A stretch of 64,000 nt of DNA, taken from the NCBI GenBank assembly GCA_051016205.1, contig CP136534.1, positions 186,001-250,000 on the forward strand, given 5' to 3'. Position 1 is the stretch's first letter; each line of letters starts with the position of its first letter. Of the stretch, positions 24,174 through 31,528 are shown piece by piece. This DNA is from Acuticoccus sp051016205. Its GTDB lineage: Bacteria > Pseudomonadota > Alphaproteobacteria > Rhizobiales > Amorphaceae. A program made the position numbers and the translations under genes. The notes below the pieces were generated by a model. The model saw only the letters and a list, made by a program, of their open reading frames with translations. It did no database searches and was not told the DNA's origin.

Positions 24174-24806
24174 ATGGCACTGCAAATCGGCGATACCGTG
24201 CCGGACTTCGAGGCCGAAACCACCGAGGGACCGATTCGCTTTCATGAGGCGATCGACGGCAAGTGGGCCGTCCTGTTCTCCCACCCGAAGAATTTCACGC
24301 CCGTTTGCACCACAGAGCTCGGCTACACCGCCAAGCTGAAGGGCGAGTTCGACAAGCGCAACGTCGTCGTCATGGGCCTTTCGGTGGACGGCCTTGCCGA
24401 CCACGAAGCCTGGGCGAAGGACATTGAGGAGACCCAAGGGGCCGCTCTGAACTTCCCGCTGATTGCCGACCACGACAGGAAGGTGGCGCTCCTTTACGGG
24501 ATGATTCACCCCAACGCATCCGACACCATGACGGTGCGCACCGTGTTCGTCATCGGGCCGGACAAGGCGGTGAAGATGAGCCTCAACTACCCTGCCTCTA
24601 CAGGCAGGAATTTCGACGAGATCCTGAGGGTGATCGATTCCCTTCAACTCACCGCCCAGCACAAGGTGGCAACGCCGGTGAACTGGCAGCGCGGCGAGGA
24701 CGTGATCATCGTGCCCGCCGTCACCAACGAGGAGGCCAAGGAGCGCTTCCCCGATGGCTGGAATGAGGTCAAGCCCTACCTGCGCATCGTGCCGCAGCCG
24801 AAATAG
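24174..24806 (+). CDS. 1-Cys peroxiredoxin (Prx6 type)
   Basis: The 210-residue enzyme reduces hydrogen peroxide and organic hydroperoxides. The peroxidatic cysteine is Cys45 in FSHPKNFTPVCTTEL, the Prx6 signature, and it is the only cysteine in the protein, so it follows the 1-Cys mechanism with an external thiol as reductant. The long C-terminal arm (VATPVNWQRGEDVIIVPAV) is typical of the group and forms the dimer. A ribosome binding site (AAAGGA) precedes ATG 24174. A terminator-type hairpin lies just after the stop, inside the end of the next, convergent gene. Confidence 0.94.
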   Translation: MALQIGDTVPDFEAETTEGPIRFHEAIDGKWAVLFSHPKNFTPVCTTELGYTAKLKGEFDKRNVVVMGLSVDGLADHEAWAKDIEETQGAALNFPLIADHDRKVALLYGMIHPNASDTMTVRTVFVIGPDKAVKMSLNYPASTGRNFDEILRVIDSLQLTAQHKVATPVNWQRGEDVIIVPAVTNEEAKERFPDGWNEVKPYLRIVPQPK

Positions 24807-24812
24807 GCCGAC

Positions 24813-25652
24813 TCACACCAACTTGAGGAAAAGGGCGCTCTCGCGGGCGCCCTTTTCCAATGGCCGACGCCCCGCCCAGCTTCGGCCGAACGCCTCGTCC
24901 ATATGCGCCACCACATAAGCGCTTGAAAAGACAAGCTCTGCCCGTCCGCCTATGAGAGGGGCAACGCCGGTCTGCTCATTGTAGACGTTGAAGGGCCAGG
25001 CTGGCGGATAGGGGTCAGGCAAAAACACATCGTGAAAGCCAACGATGACGCCTGCCGGCAGTCCCGGCAGAATGTGGTTCAACACAAGGTCCACGTCACT
25101 GCCAGGCATCAGGATATGGCTTGAATCCACCATCAAGATGTCGCCCGCCGACAAGCCTTCGAATGGCCCAAGCCCTGCCTCTTGCAGCGTCGTCTTGATG
25201 AGCGTGATGGGGAGCCCCTCAATGTCGGCGCGCGGCTGTGGGTCGATGGCGGTCAGCTGGGTCTCAACGCCACCGTCGCGGATGGCGCGGGCCATGAAAC
25301 GGGTGGAATGGCCCGACCCCACCTCGACAATCCTGGACGGCGCACGGCCACGCACGAGGGCATAAAGCGCTGTTGCATCCAGCCGTGGGAACCAGGTCTG
25401 GTCGAACCGCGGCTCGGGCGGCGGGCCGTCCAGAACGGCAAGATCCTCGGCAAATCCATCGATCAGCGCCAAATGGTCCGCAAACGCTGGCCGTGCAGTG
25501 TCGAACGCGTGCCGCAACGCCGCGTAGGACCGCTGCGACCACCCTGCTGCCGCAGGGGCGGTGCGGGAGGGGATGAAGTAGCCCTTCTGGCGGATGCCGA
25601 GAACCGTTTGCAGGCCGAACGATACGGTCCGCCGCGTTCCACGGCTCAGCAT
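24813..25652 (-). CDS. Class I SAM-dependent methyltransferase-like protein
   Basis: The 279-residue protein has a Rossmann-type methyltransferase core: IVEVGSGHSTRFMARAI (motif I, residues 108-124), TAIDPQPRADIEG (acidic end of strand 2), DILMVDSSHIL (motif IV-like) and LPAGVIVGFHDVFLP. It resembles the Methyltransf_24 group found near polysaccharide or sugar-modification genes. The N-terminal 60 residues are a helical extension. ATG 25650-25652 was chosen; the open frame continues upstream only as a shadow of dapD. The substrate is unknown. It converges with the peroxiredoxin gene and is divergent from dapD. Confidence 0.82.
   Translation of the reverse strand: MLSRGTRRTVSFGLQTVLGIRQKGYFIPSRTAPAAAGWSQRSYAALRHAFDTARPAFADHLALIDGFAEDLAVLDGPPPEPRFDQTWFPRLDATALYALVRGRAPSRIVEVGSGHSTRFMARAIRDGGVETQLTAIDPQPRADIEGLPITLIKTTLQEAGLGPFEGLSAGDILMVDSSHILMPGSDVDLVLNHILPGLPAGVIVGFHDVFLPDPYPPAWPFNVYNEQTGVAPLIGGRAELVFSSAYVVAHMDEAFGRSWAGRRPLEKGARESALFLKLV
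24827..24858. terminator. Bidirectional terminator inside a coding end
   Basis: GGAAAAGGGCGC (24827-24838) and GCGCCCTTTTCC (24847-24858) form a perfect 12-bp stem whose base is an A-run paired with a T-run, the form of a bidirectional intrinsic terminator. It serves the plus-strand peroxiredoxin gene but lies within the last codons of the minus-strand methyltransferase gene. Confidence 0.7.
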
Positions 25653-25880
25653 GGGGCCTCGGCAAAGCGGTTTTGTGCGGCAAAGTGGGCCATGAACAGG
25701 CGTTCCGAAACCAGCGGGGTATGCGGGCGCAACGTGGTCTGTCCCAGCCCGCCCGTCAACGCGCACAGCCCACCCGGTGGGGTGGGCGCGCAACAAGCGC
25801 CAGAACACACGCATCGAACGCTGGGCTTTTGGTGCGCGACTGCCTATGTGCTCACAAAGACAGTCCATCCCGAAGTGACC
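25653..25880. promoter_or_regulatory. Divergent region between methyltransferase and dapD
   Basis: The 228-bp stretch holds no convincing gene. The only clear structure is a hairpin GCCCACCC/GGGTGGGC with loop GGTG at 25768-25787. Promoters for both flanking genes should lie here; no lysine riboswitch features were seen. Confidence 0.4.
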
Positions 25881-26732
25881 ATGCAAATCAGCCAAGCCGA
25901 ACGCGACCGCCTTGCGGCCACCATCGATTCCGTTTTCGAGGAACGCGCAACCATCACCGCCAGGACCACCGGGCGCGCCCGCGATGCTGTGGAAAAAGCC
26001 CTCGGCCTGTTGGACCGAGGCGTCCTCAGGGTGGCCGAACCCACGCCTTCCGGCTGGAAGGTCAATCAGTGGCTGAAGAAGGCTGTGCTCCTGTCCTTTC
26101 GCCTGACGCCTATGGAGGCAATCCCCGGCGGGCCTGGGGAAGGCACCTGGTGGGACAAGGTCCCCTCCAAGTTCGATGGTTGGAGCGAGATCGAGTTTGA
26201 GCAGGCAGGCTTTCGCGCCGTGCCAGGCTGCATCGTGCGCCGCTCCGCCCACATCGCGCCCGGTGTCGTGCTGATGCCCTCCTTCGTCAACCTTGGCGCC
26301 TACGTGGATGAAGGCACCATGATCGACACGTGGGCCACCGTCGGCTCCTGCGCCCAGATCGGCAAGAACTGCCACATCTCCGGCGGCACGGGCATCGGCG
26401 GCGTGTTGGAGCCCCTTCAGGCCGATCCGGTGATTGTCGAGGACGATTGCTTCATCGGCGCGCGCTCGGAAGTCGCCGAAGGGGTGCGCGTCGGCCGTGG
26501 CAGCGTCATTTCCATGGGGGTGTTCCTCGGGGCCTCCACCAAGGTGATCGACAGGGCGACAGGTGAGACCTTCCGTGGCGAGGTGCCGCCCTACTCCGTG
26601 GTGGTGCCTGGCTCCGTCGCCACCAAGAGCGCCACCAACGAAGCGATCGCCCTTTCGGCCGCCATCATCGTCAAGCGCGTGGATGAGCGCACCCGTGCGA
26701 AGACGTCCATCAACGACCTTTTGCGGGATTGA
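25881..26732 (+). CDS. dapD: Tetrahydrodipicolinate N-succinyltransferase
   Basis: The 283-residue enzyme transfers succinyl from succinyl-CoA to tetrahydrodipicolinate in the succinylase branch of the diaminopimelate/lysine pathway. The N-terminal helical domain spans about 1-100 and the left-handed beta helix about 115-245, with RRSAHIAPGVVLMPSFVNLGAYVDEGTMIDTWATVGSCAQIG and HISGGTGIGGVLEPLQA, the substrate-binding region of DapD. The C-terminal SVATKSATNEAIALSAAIIVKRVDE is also typical. ATG 25881 gives the family length. DUF805 and dapE follow, so the second pathway step is in the same operon. Confidence 0.97.
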   Translation: MQISQAERDRLAATIDSVFEERATITARTTGRARDAVEKALGLLDRGVLRVAEPTPSGWKVNQWLKKAVLLSFRLTPMEAIPGGPGEGTWWDKVPSKFDGWSEIEFEQAGFRAVPGCIVRRSAHIAPGVVLMPSFVNLGAYVDEGTMIDTWATVGSCAQIGKNCHISGGTGIGGVLEPLQADPVIVEDDCFIGARSEVAEGVRVGRGSVISMGVFLGASTKVIDRATGETFRGEVPPYSVVVPGSVATKSATNEAIALSAAIIVKRVDERTRAKTSINDLLRD

Positions 26733-26734
26733 CC

Positions 26735-27109
26735 GTGGCTTCGGCGACCAAGGACCCTTCCGTTCTGTGGGCGCTTCTGGGCTTTGACGGCCGGATCAGC
26801 CGCGAGGTCTATTGGCTCGCGACGGGCTTTTGCGTGCTGTTGATGTTTGCCGTTGCCATGCCGTCAGTGGACGAGGCCACTGGCACGCCGCAGTTCAGCC
26901 CCGCCTTCCCGTTCGTGTTGATGGCAAGCCTTTGGACGCAGTTTTCGCTCACCGTGAAGCGCCTGCACGATCGCGGTCTGTCAGGCTGGCTGTCGCTGGT
27001 GATGGCCGTCCCGTTCATCAACTTCTTCGGCTATGTGGTGATTGGGCTTTTGCCCGGCGATCCCGGGCGCAATCAGTTCGGCCCAGGGCCCAACACGCGC
27101 GGCGTGTGA
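26735..27109 (+). CDS. DUF805 domain membrane protein
   Basis: The 124-residue protein is of the DUF805 type: FDGRISREVYWL at the N-terminus, three to four hydrophobic helices, and the conserved TVKRLHDRGLSGW motif followed by a short hydrophobic hairpin and LLPGDPGRNQFGP. Function is unknown for the family. It sits between dapD and dapE in the same direction, an arrangement seen in other Hyphomicrobiales. The start is GTG 26735, three bases after the dapD stop; a TTG at 26729 overlapping that stop is an alternative. Confidence 0.87.
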   Translation: MASATKDPSVLWALLGFDGRISREVYWLATGFCVLLMFAVAMPSVDEATGTPQFSPAFPFVLMASLWTQFSLTVKRLHDRGLSGWLSLVMAVPFINFFGYVVIGLLPGDPGRNQFGPGPNTRGV

Positions 27110-27113
27110 GGGG

Positions 27114-28250
27114 ATGGTCGACCCCATCTCCTTGGCGAAGGCGCTGATCGCTGCTGAAAGCGTGACCCCTGCCGCAGGGGAGGTGTTCGACGTTGCAGAG
27201 CGCGCCCTCGCCCAAGCGGGCTTTACTGTCACCCGCATGACCTTCCAGGCGGAGGGCACCCCTGCGGTGGAGAACCTTTATGCCACCCGTGGCAGCGGCC
27301 GCCACCTTGCCTTTGCAGGCCACCTCGACGTTGTGCCCCCAGGCCCCCTTGAGGATTGGGACACGCCCCCCTTCGACCCCGCCATCGACGGTGATACCCT
27401 GTCAGGCCGCGGTGCCGTCGACATGAAGGGTGGTGTCGCCGCGATGATTGCAGCTGGCGCCGACTGGGCGCAGTCGGGCGCTGAAGGCCAGGTCTCCTTC
27501 GTCATCACCGGCGACGAGGAAGGCCCTGCCGTCAACGGCACCTTTCCTTTGATGCAATGGTGCGCTGAACGCACGCGCTTCGACGGCTGTATTGTCGGCG
27601 AGCCCACCTCACGCACCCGCCTTGGCGATACCATCAAGGTGGGGCGCCGCGGCTCCCTCTCGGGCACCGTGGTGGTGGGCGGGCGGCAGGGGCACGTGGC
27701 CTACCAGCACGCCGCCCACAACCCTGTGCCGGAGTGCCTTGCCATCGGCGCAGCGCTGAACGCATCGCTGGACGACGGCACGGACGAGTTCGCCCCCTCC
27801 AACCTTGAAATTGTCTCCGTCGATGTGGGCAACACGGCCTGGAACGTGATCCCGCCATCCATCGCGCTACGCTTCAACGTGCGCTTCAACGATATTTGGA
27901 CGGTCGAATCGCTCCAGGCGGAGTTGTCGGCACGCATCAAGGCCGCCGCGCCCGATGCGGATGCGACCATTTCGTTCCTGCCTTCCTTCGGGGCGTTCCT
28001 CACACGCGACACAGCGCTCATAGAGGCTGTCAGCGATGCGGTGGAGGCGTCCACAGGCGTACGGCCGGAGGCGACCACAGGGGGCGGCACGTCGGACGCG
28101 CGCTTTATCAAGGACTTTTGCCCTGTGGTGGAGTTCGGCGATGTGGGCACCACCATGCACCAGGTGAACGAACGCACCTCCATTGCCCAATTGCGCGCAC
28201 TCACAACGGCCTATCGCACCATTATCGACAGGGTCTTGTGTTCACCGTAG
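27114..28250 (+). CDS. dapE: Succinyl-diaminopimelate desuccinylase
   Basis: The 378-residue M20-family metallopeptidase removes succinate from N-succinyl-LL-diaminopimelate. Metal and catalytic residues are seen in FAGHLDVVPPG (His), LSGRGAVDMKGGVAAM (bridging Asp), TGDEEGPA (catalytic Glu-Glu) and the terminal EFGDVGTTMHQVNE His. The lid/dimerisation domain is around 180-290 with RRGSLSGTVVVGGRQGHVAYQH. ATG 27114 gives the usual length and lies four bases after the DUF805 stop. Its end overlaps the next gene by 13 bp, so dapD-DUF805-dapE-membrane protein is one operon. Confidence 0.96.
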   Translation: MVDPISLAKALIAAESVTPAAGEVFDVAERALAQAGFTVTRMTFQAEGTPAVENLYATRGSGRHLAFAGHLDVVPPGPLEDWDTPPFDPAIDGDTLSGRGAVDMKGGVAAMIAAGADWAQSGAEGQVSFVITGDEEGPAVNGTFPLMQWCAERTRFDGCIVGEPTSRTRLGDTIKVGRRGSLSGTVVVGGRQGHVAYQHAAHNPVPECLAIGAALNASLDDGTDEFAPSNLEIVSVDVGNTAWNVIPPSIALRFNVRFNDIWTVESLQAELSARIKAAAPDADATISFLPSFGAFLTRDTALIEAVSDAVEASTGVRPEATTGGGTSDARFIKDFCPVVEFGDVGTTMHQVNERTSIAQLRALTTAYRTIIDRVLCSP

Positions 28251-28798
28251 GGGAGATCAAACGCTCCCTCTGGGGGGCGTGGCAGCTGTTTCTGGGCCGC
28301 CCTGAGGGGCTGGCAGCCCTTGACCGCAGCCTGTCGGGCTTCTGGCGGTCCTTCGGCGTCATCATCTTCCTGTTGCCCATCAACGCCGTGGCGACGTTGG
28401 CCATTACGCGCGCAGGGGCGACGGATGGGGAGACGTTCAACGAGCTCTTCTTCGACGGTCTGCCCGTCTTGATGGTGGACTGGGTGGCTTTCCCCCTCCT
28501 CCTTGCCGCGGCGGCGGGCCCCCTCGGCATCAAGGGCAACTATGTGAGCTATGTGGTGGCTCGCAACTGGGCCGCTCCCATTGCCGCTGCGATCCTGATG
28601 GTCCCCTTCCTCCTTCAAGGGGCAGGGTGGATCGATGTGAACATGGGCGTGATCCTGTCGGTGGTGGGGCTCGGCATTGTCCTGCGCTTCCACTACATGA
28701 TCGTGCGCATTTCCCTCGGGCTCACGGTGCCGCTCACCATCGGCCTTGTGGTGGCGGACCTTCTCCTCACCCTCGTCCTGGTGGGCCTTCTCGGCTAA
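28238..28798 (+). CDS. Inner-membrane protein of unknown function
   Basis: The 186-residue protein starts at GTG 28238 inside the end of dapE. After an amphipathic N-terminus (FTVGEIKRSLWGAWQLFLGRPEGLAALD) it has about five hydrophobic segments at residues 40-58, 78-98, 110-128, 133-150 and 160-180. It contains no motif I can tie to a transporter or enzyme family. It is conserved in position after dapE in some relatives as far as I can judge, but that is not certain. Its stop codon TAA is the outer end of a palindromic repeat (28796-28846). Confidence 0.75.
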   Translation: MFTVGEIKRSLWGAWQLFLGRPEGLAALDRSLSGFWRSFGVIIFLLPINAVATLAITRAGATDGETFNELFFDGLPVLMVDWVAFPLLLAAAAGPLGIKGNYVSYVVARNWAAPIAAAILMVPFLLQGAGWIDVNMGVILSVVGLGIVLRFHYMIVRISLGLTVPLTIGLVVADLLLTLVLVGLLG

Positions 28799-28846
28799 AG
28801 CAGTTCCCGATCGGAGGGACGCATCCTATCGCGACAAACCGCTCTA
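28796..28846 (-). repeat. Dispersed palindromic repeat, degenerate copy C (single hairpin)
   Basis: Read on the minus strand it begins TAGAGCGGTTTG, identical to the start of copies A and B, and ends GGGAACTGCTTTA, an imperfect complement (inner TCCGATCGG). Only the first of the two hairpins is present. It lies between the convergent membrane protein and tag genes and supplies the TAA stop of the former. Confidence 0.65.
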
Positions 28847-28850
28847 CGTC

Positions 28851-29507
28851 TCACGCCTTCGGGCGCTTGAACGCTGACCGCGCGTCCTCCACAGGCTGGC
28901 GGCAGACACATGCTTGGATGTGGTCGTTGACCAGTCCTGCGGCCTGAAACAGCGCCGTCATGGTGGTGGGCCCCACAAAACGCCAACCGCGCTTCTTCAA
29001 GTCCTTGGAGACGGCGGCGGCCTCCGGGACGATGTTTCGCGCCATCAGGTCGGCAAGGTTTTGCGGCGCAGGGGCAGGATCAGGTTCATGGCGCCACAGG
29101 TAGGCGGCGAGCGAACCTTCCTCCTCCACCAGACGCTCGGCACAGCGGGCATTGTTGATAGCCGCTTCGATCTTGCCGCGGTGGCGGACAATGCCCGCGT
29201 CGGCAAGAAGGCGCGCCACATCGGCCTCGCCGAAGCGGGCAACTGAGGCGATATCGAACCCTTTGAAAGCCTTTCGGAAATTGTCTCGCTTCCTAAGGAT
29301 GGTGAGCCACGACAGGCCGCTTTGAAAGCCCTCCAGGCACACCTTTTCAAACAGACGCGTGTCGTCTGCGACGGGCTGGCCCCACTCGGTGTCGTGGTAG
29401 GCCACATAGTCCTCGTGGCCGCCGTGCCAGAAGCAGCGATCGCGCCCATCGGGGCCAGCCAGAATGCCGTTTTCGGGCAGATCCATGGCGTCGTTTTCCT
29501 CCATCAC
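28851..29507 (-). CDS. tag: DNA-3-methyladenine glycosylase I
   Basis: The 218-residue enzyme removes 3-methyladenine from alkylated DNA in base excision repair. It matches TAG closely: DRCFWHGG and YHDTEWGQPVADDTRLFEKVCLEGFQSGLSWLTILRKR (helix-hairpin region with the base-recognition Glu and Trp), FGEADVARLLADAGIVRHRGKI, and FVGPTTMTALFQAAGLVNDH with the C-terminal zinc-type residues (HIQACVCR). A start at ATG 29486 (MDLPENG) is equally possible. It converges with the membrane protein gene across a palindromic repeat. Confidence 0.94.
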   Translation of the reverse strand: MMEENDAMDLPENGILAGPDGRDRCFWHGGHEDYVAYHDTEWGQPVADDTRLFEKVCLEGFQSGLSWLTILRKRDNFRKAFKGFDIASVARFGEADVARLLADAGIVRHRGKIEAAINNARCAERLVEEEGSLAAYLWRHEPDPAPAPQNLADLMARNIVPEAAAVSKDLKKRGWRFVGPTTMTALFQAAGLVNDHIQACVCRQPVEDARSAFKRPKA

Positions 29508-29602
29508 GAATCAATCCGCGCCCGGCGAAGGGTTAACCAAGTGTTACTATCGCAGCCGCAGACCGGTTGTCAGAGCGCAAGTGCGCTGCGAAAACAACAC
29601 TC

Positions 29603-30340
29603 ATGACAACGCGGATCAGGCCCATGCACAAATCTTTGATTGTCGGGTTGACGGCTCTAGCGATGGCAGCGTTCGCGCCGCTGGCGTCTGTGGCCGTGGC
29701 GTCGGGCTCACCGGATGCGAACGGACTGAGCCGCGCGTTCTACCGCACCGTGTTCGGGCTCGAGTACGGTGCGAACCAGACCGACGCGCAAAGGGTGAAG
29801 CGGTTTTCAGGCCCCGTCGCCTTCCACATCACTGACCTTTCCGGCGCGAAGAGGCAGGCGACGGCGGAGCGGTTCATCAAGAGCCTACCCTCACGCATCC
29901 GCTACCTGAGGGCGCGTCTGGTGCAGGCACCCAGCGCCGCCAACTTCCGCGTCATCTTGGTGAAAGACAGGGATTTCCGTGCCGTCGTGGCGCGCGAATT
30001 GAAGGCGGATGCCGTTGCCATGAACGCCCGCTGCCTTGTGGGGGTGACGACGCGCAACGGCAGAATCAGGCATTCCGTCGCCATCATCGTTGCAGACGAC
30101 GACTACCTGTTCGCCCGCTGTCTGGTGGAAGAGGTCCTGCAGGGTCTCGGCCCCATGAACGATGACGACCGTCTGGTGCATAGCGTCTTCAACGACACCT
30201 CACGCCACACCCACTTCACCGCCTTCGACGAGGCGCTGATGAACCTCCTTTACCACCCGATGATCCGCCCCGGCATGACCGACAGCGAGGTGCAAGAAAC
30301 GCTGCCGAAGGTCATGCGCCAACTGGGCTACCTGCGCTAG
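29603..30340 (+). CDS. DUF2927 domain secreted protein
   Basis: The protein (245 residues from ATG 29603, 238 from ATG 29624) has an N-terminal signal peptide after MHKSL ending near SVAVASG. The rest matches the DUF2927 family of alphaproteobacterial secreted proteins: an early FRRTVFGLEY-like segment, KRFSGPVAFHITDLS, and the characteristic LVEEVLQGLGPMNDDDRLVHSVFND, followed by FDEALMNLLYHPMIRPGM. The Glu-containing motif with the asparagine/aspartate-rich loop looks like a remote metalloprotease helix, but no activity is known to me. The second ATG has the better ribosome binding site (GATCAGG). It stands alone between tag (divergent) and a repeat-rich gap. Confidence 0.85.
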   Translation: MTTRIRPMHKSLIVGLTALAMAAFAPLASVAVASGSPDANGLSRAFYRTVFGLEYGANQTDAQRVKRFSGPVAFHITDLSGAKRQATAERFIKSLPSRIRYLRARLVQAPSAANFRVILVKDRDFRAVVARELKADAVAMNARCLVGVTTRNGRIRHSVAIIVADDDYLFARCLVEEVLQGLGPMNDDDRLVHSVFNDTSRHTHFTAFDEALMNLLYHPMIRPGMTDSEVQETLPKVMRQLGYLR

Positions 30341-30345
30341 AACAG

Positions 30346-30382
30346 GTCCTAAAGGCTCGATCTGATCACGATCGAGCAGGAC
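30346..30382. terminator. Hairpin after the DUF2927 gene
   Basis: GTCCT plus GCTCGATC (30346-30362) pairs with GATCGAGCAGGAC (30370-30382), separated by the loop TGATCAC, directly after the stop. No T-run follows, so termination is only possible. Confidence 0.45.
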
Positions 30383-30501
30383 AGACGCTAACCACCCGGC
30401 AGCCGAACAATCGCCTAATTTGGTTGGACATCCATCGCGCCCAAAGCCTCCCCCCACCTTCCTTTGGTGAGATGGAAAGACGACCTTCCTTCGGAGCCGA
30501 C

Positions 30502-30605
30502 TAGAGCGGTTTGCGGTCGGATGGAAACATACGATCGCAAGAAAACCGCTCTATTTCAAAGGAGTAGAGCATCTTATCTGCGTCCGTATGGACGCAGGAT
30601 GCTCT
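30502..30605 (+). repeat. Dispersed bipartite palindromic repeat, copy A
   Basis: Two hairpins in tandem. The first has perfect 11-bp arms TAGAGCGGTTT (30502-30512) and AAACCGCTCTA (30543-30553) with further pairing TTGCGGTC/GATCGCAA. The second has AGAGCATC (30566-30573)/GATGCTCT (30598-30605) and inner TGCGTCC/GGACGCA around a GTAT loop. The whole unit recurs inverted at 16901-17002. Confidence 0.85.
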
Positions 30606-30616
30606 AAGTTTCAGCC

Positions 30617-30685
30617 CCCGCAGAGCGTGGCTCGGGTCAACCCCGAAGAGCGAAGCGTGGGTTGAGGCGAGCCACGCTCTGCGGG
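30617..30685. repeat. Long perfect inverted repeat (18-bp arms)
   Basis: CCCGCAGAGCGTGGCTCG (30617-30634) and its exact complement (30668-30685) enclose a second stem TCAACCC/GGGTTGA (30637-30643, 30659-30665). This is the largest hairpin in the window, between convergent genes. It may be another repeat family or a bidirectional transcription block; it has no T-run. Confidence 0.8.
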
Positions 30686-30760
30686 AGAATTGATCGAAGG
30701 CGGGAGCACTTGGCACGGCCCCCAGCAGCCTCGCCAAACATGGGGAAGCCGAGAGGCGCC

Positions 30761-31528
30761 CTACCCCGTTTCCTCCCGTCGTCCGGACCGCCACCAGGCG
30801 GCCAGCAACACAGCCACCAAACATCCCGCGAGCCCATACCAGGTCAGCGCATAGGACAGGTGGTTGTTGGTGAAGGTGATGCGCGATTCCCCCGCCTGAG
30901 GCAGTCCGCCCAAAGGCGTCTCCTTGGCGATGAGATCCACGGAGTAAGGAGCGGTTTCGTCCAAGGAGAGGCCGAGATAGGGGGCCATGGTTTGCCTGTG
31001 GCGGGCGAACCAGATGTTGGTCTCCAGATCCGGATCAGGGGTGAAGATGTTGGGAATGTCGTCGCGGCGCACCAACCCTTCGATGGTGACGCGCCCTTGG
31101 GGCGGGTCTGACCCTTCGCGCGCTCCAGGGTCCTTCTGGGCGTCGGGGACAAAGCCGCGATTGATGAGGACGTTCCACCCGTCTTCGGTGGTGAAGGGCG
31201 CCACCACGAAGTAGCCGGGACCGCCCAGCGCCCCTTTGGGGTCGGACAGGGCAATCCAGGTGTGGGCCTCGCCCTCGCCGAAGCGGCCCGTAAGGCGCAC
31301 CTTGCGGTAGTTCCAGTCCTCGATGTGGAAATCTGGCCACGTGCTGGGGCCTGGCGCATCGATGGCGGCGGCAGTGGGACGCTCGGCTGCGGCCGCAATC
31401 AGCGCCTCTTTCCAATGGAGGCGCTGTACCTGCCAGGTGCCGAGCGCAATCAAGATCCCGAGCGACGCCACCACCAAAACGGCAAGGAGGGCGCGCCCTG
31501 CCGCAGTCCTGCGGAAGGGCGTGGCCAT
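30761..31528 (-). CDS. SURF1 family cytochrome oxidase assembly protein
   Basis: The 255-residue inner-membrane protein has the SURF1 layout: one helix at about residues 11-31 (ALLAVLVVASLGILIALGTWQVQRLHWKEALI, with the conserved LGxWQxxR), a periplasmic domain with VLINRGFVP and a second helix at about 225-245 (HLSYALTWYGLAGCLVAVLLAAW). It helps insert haem a into subunit I of the oxidase. ATG 31526-31528 overlaps the stop of the subunit III gene as ATGA. Many relatives carry a DUF983 gene between ctaE and surf1; here there is none. Confidence 0.93.
   Translation of the reverse strand: MATPFRRTAAGRALLAVLVVASLGILIALGTWQVQRLHWKEALIAAAAERPTAAAIDAPGPSTWPDFHIEDWNYRKVRLTGRFGEGEAHTWIALSDPKGALGGPGYFVVAPFTTEDGWNVLINRGFVPDAQKDPGAREGSDPPQGRVTIEGLVRRDDIPNIFTPDPDLETNIWFARHRQTMAPYLGLSLDETAPYSVDLIAKETPLGGLPQAGESRITFTNNHLSYALTWYGLAGCLVAVLLAAWWRSGRREETG

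Noticed and set aside
25182..25880. Upstream extension of the dapD frame
   Set aside because: It runs antisense through the methyltransferase gene and would add over 230 non-conserved residues to a protein of fixed family length.
30346..30685. tRNA or other known RNA gene among the hairpins
   Set aside because: No cloverleaf, TTC loop or CCA-like end; the structures are simple inverted repeats.
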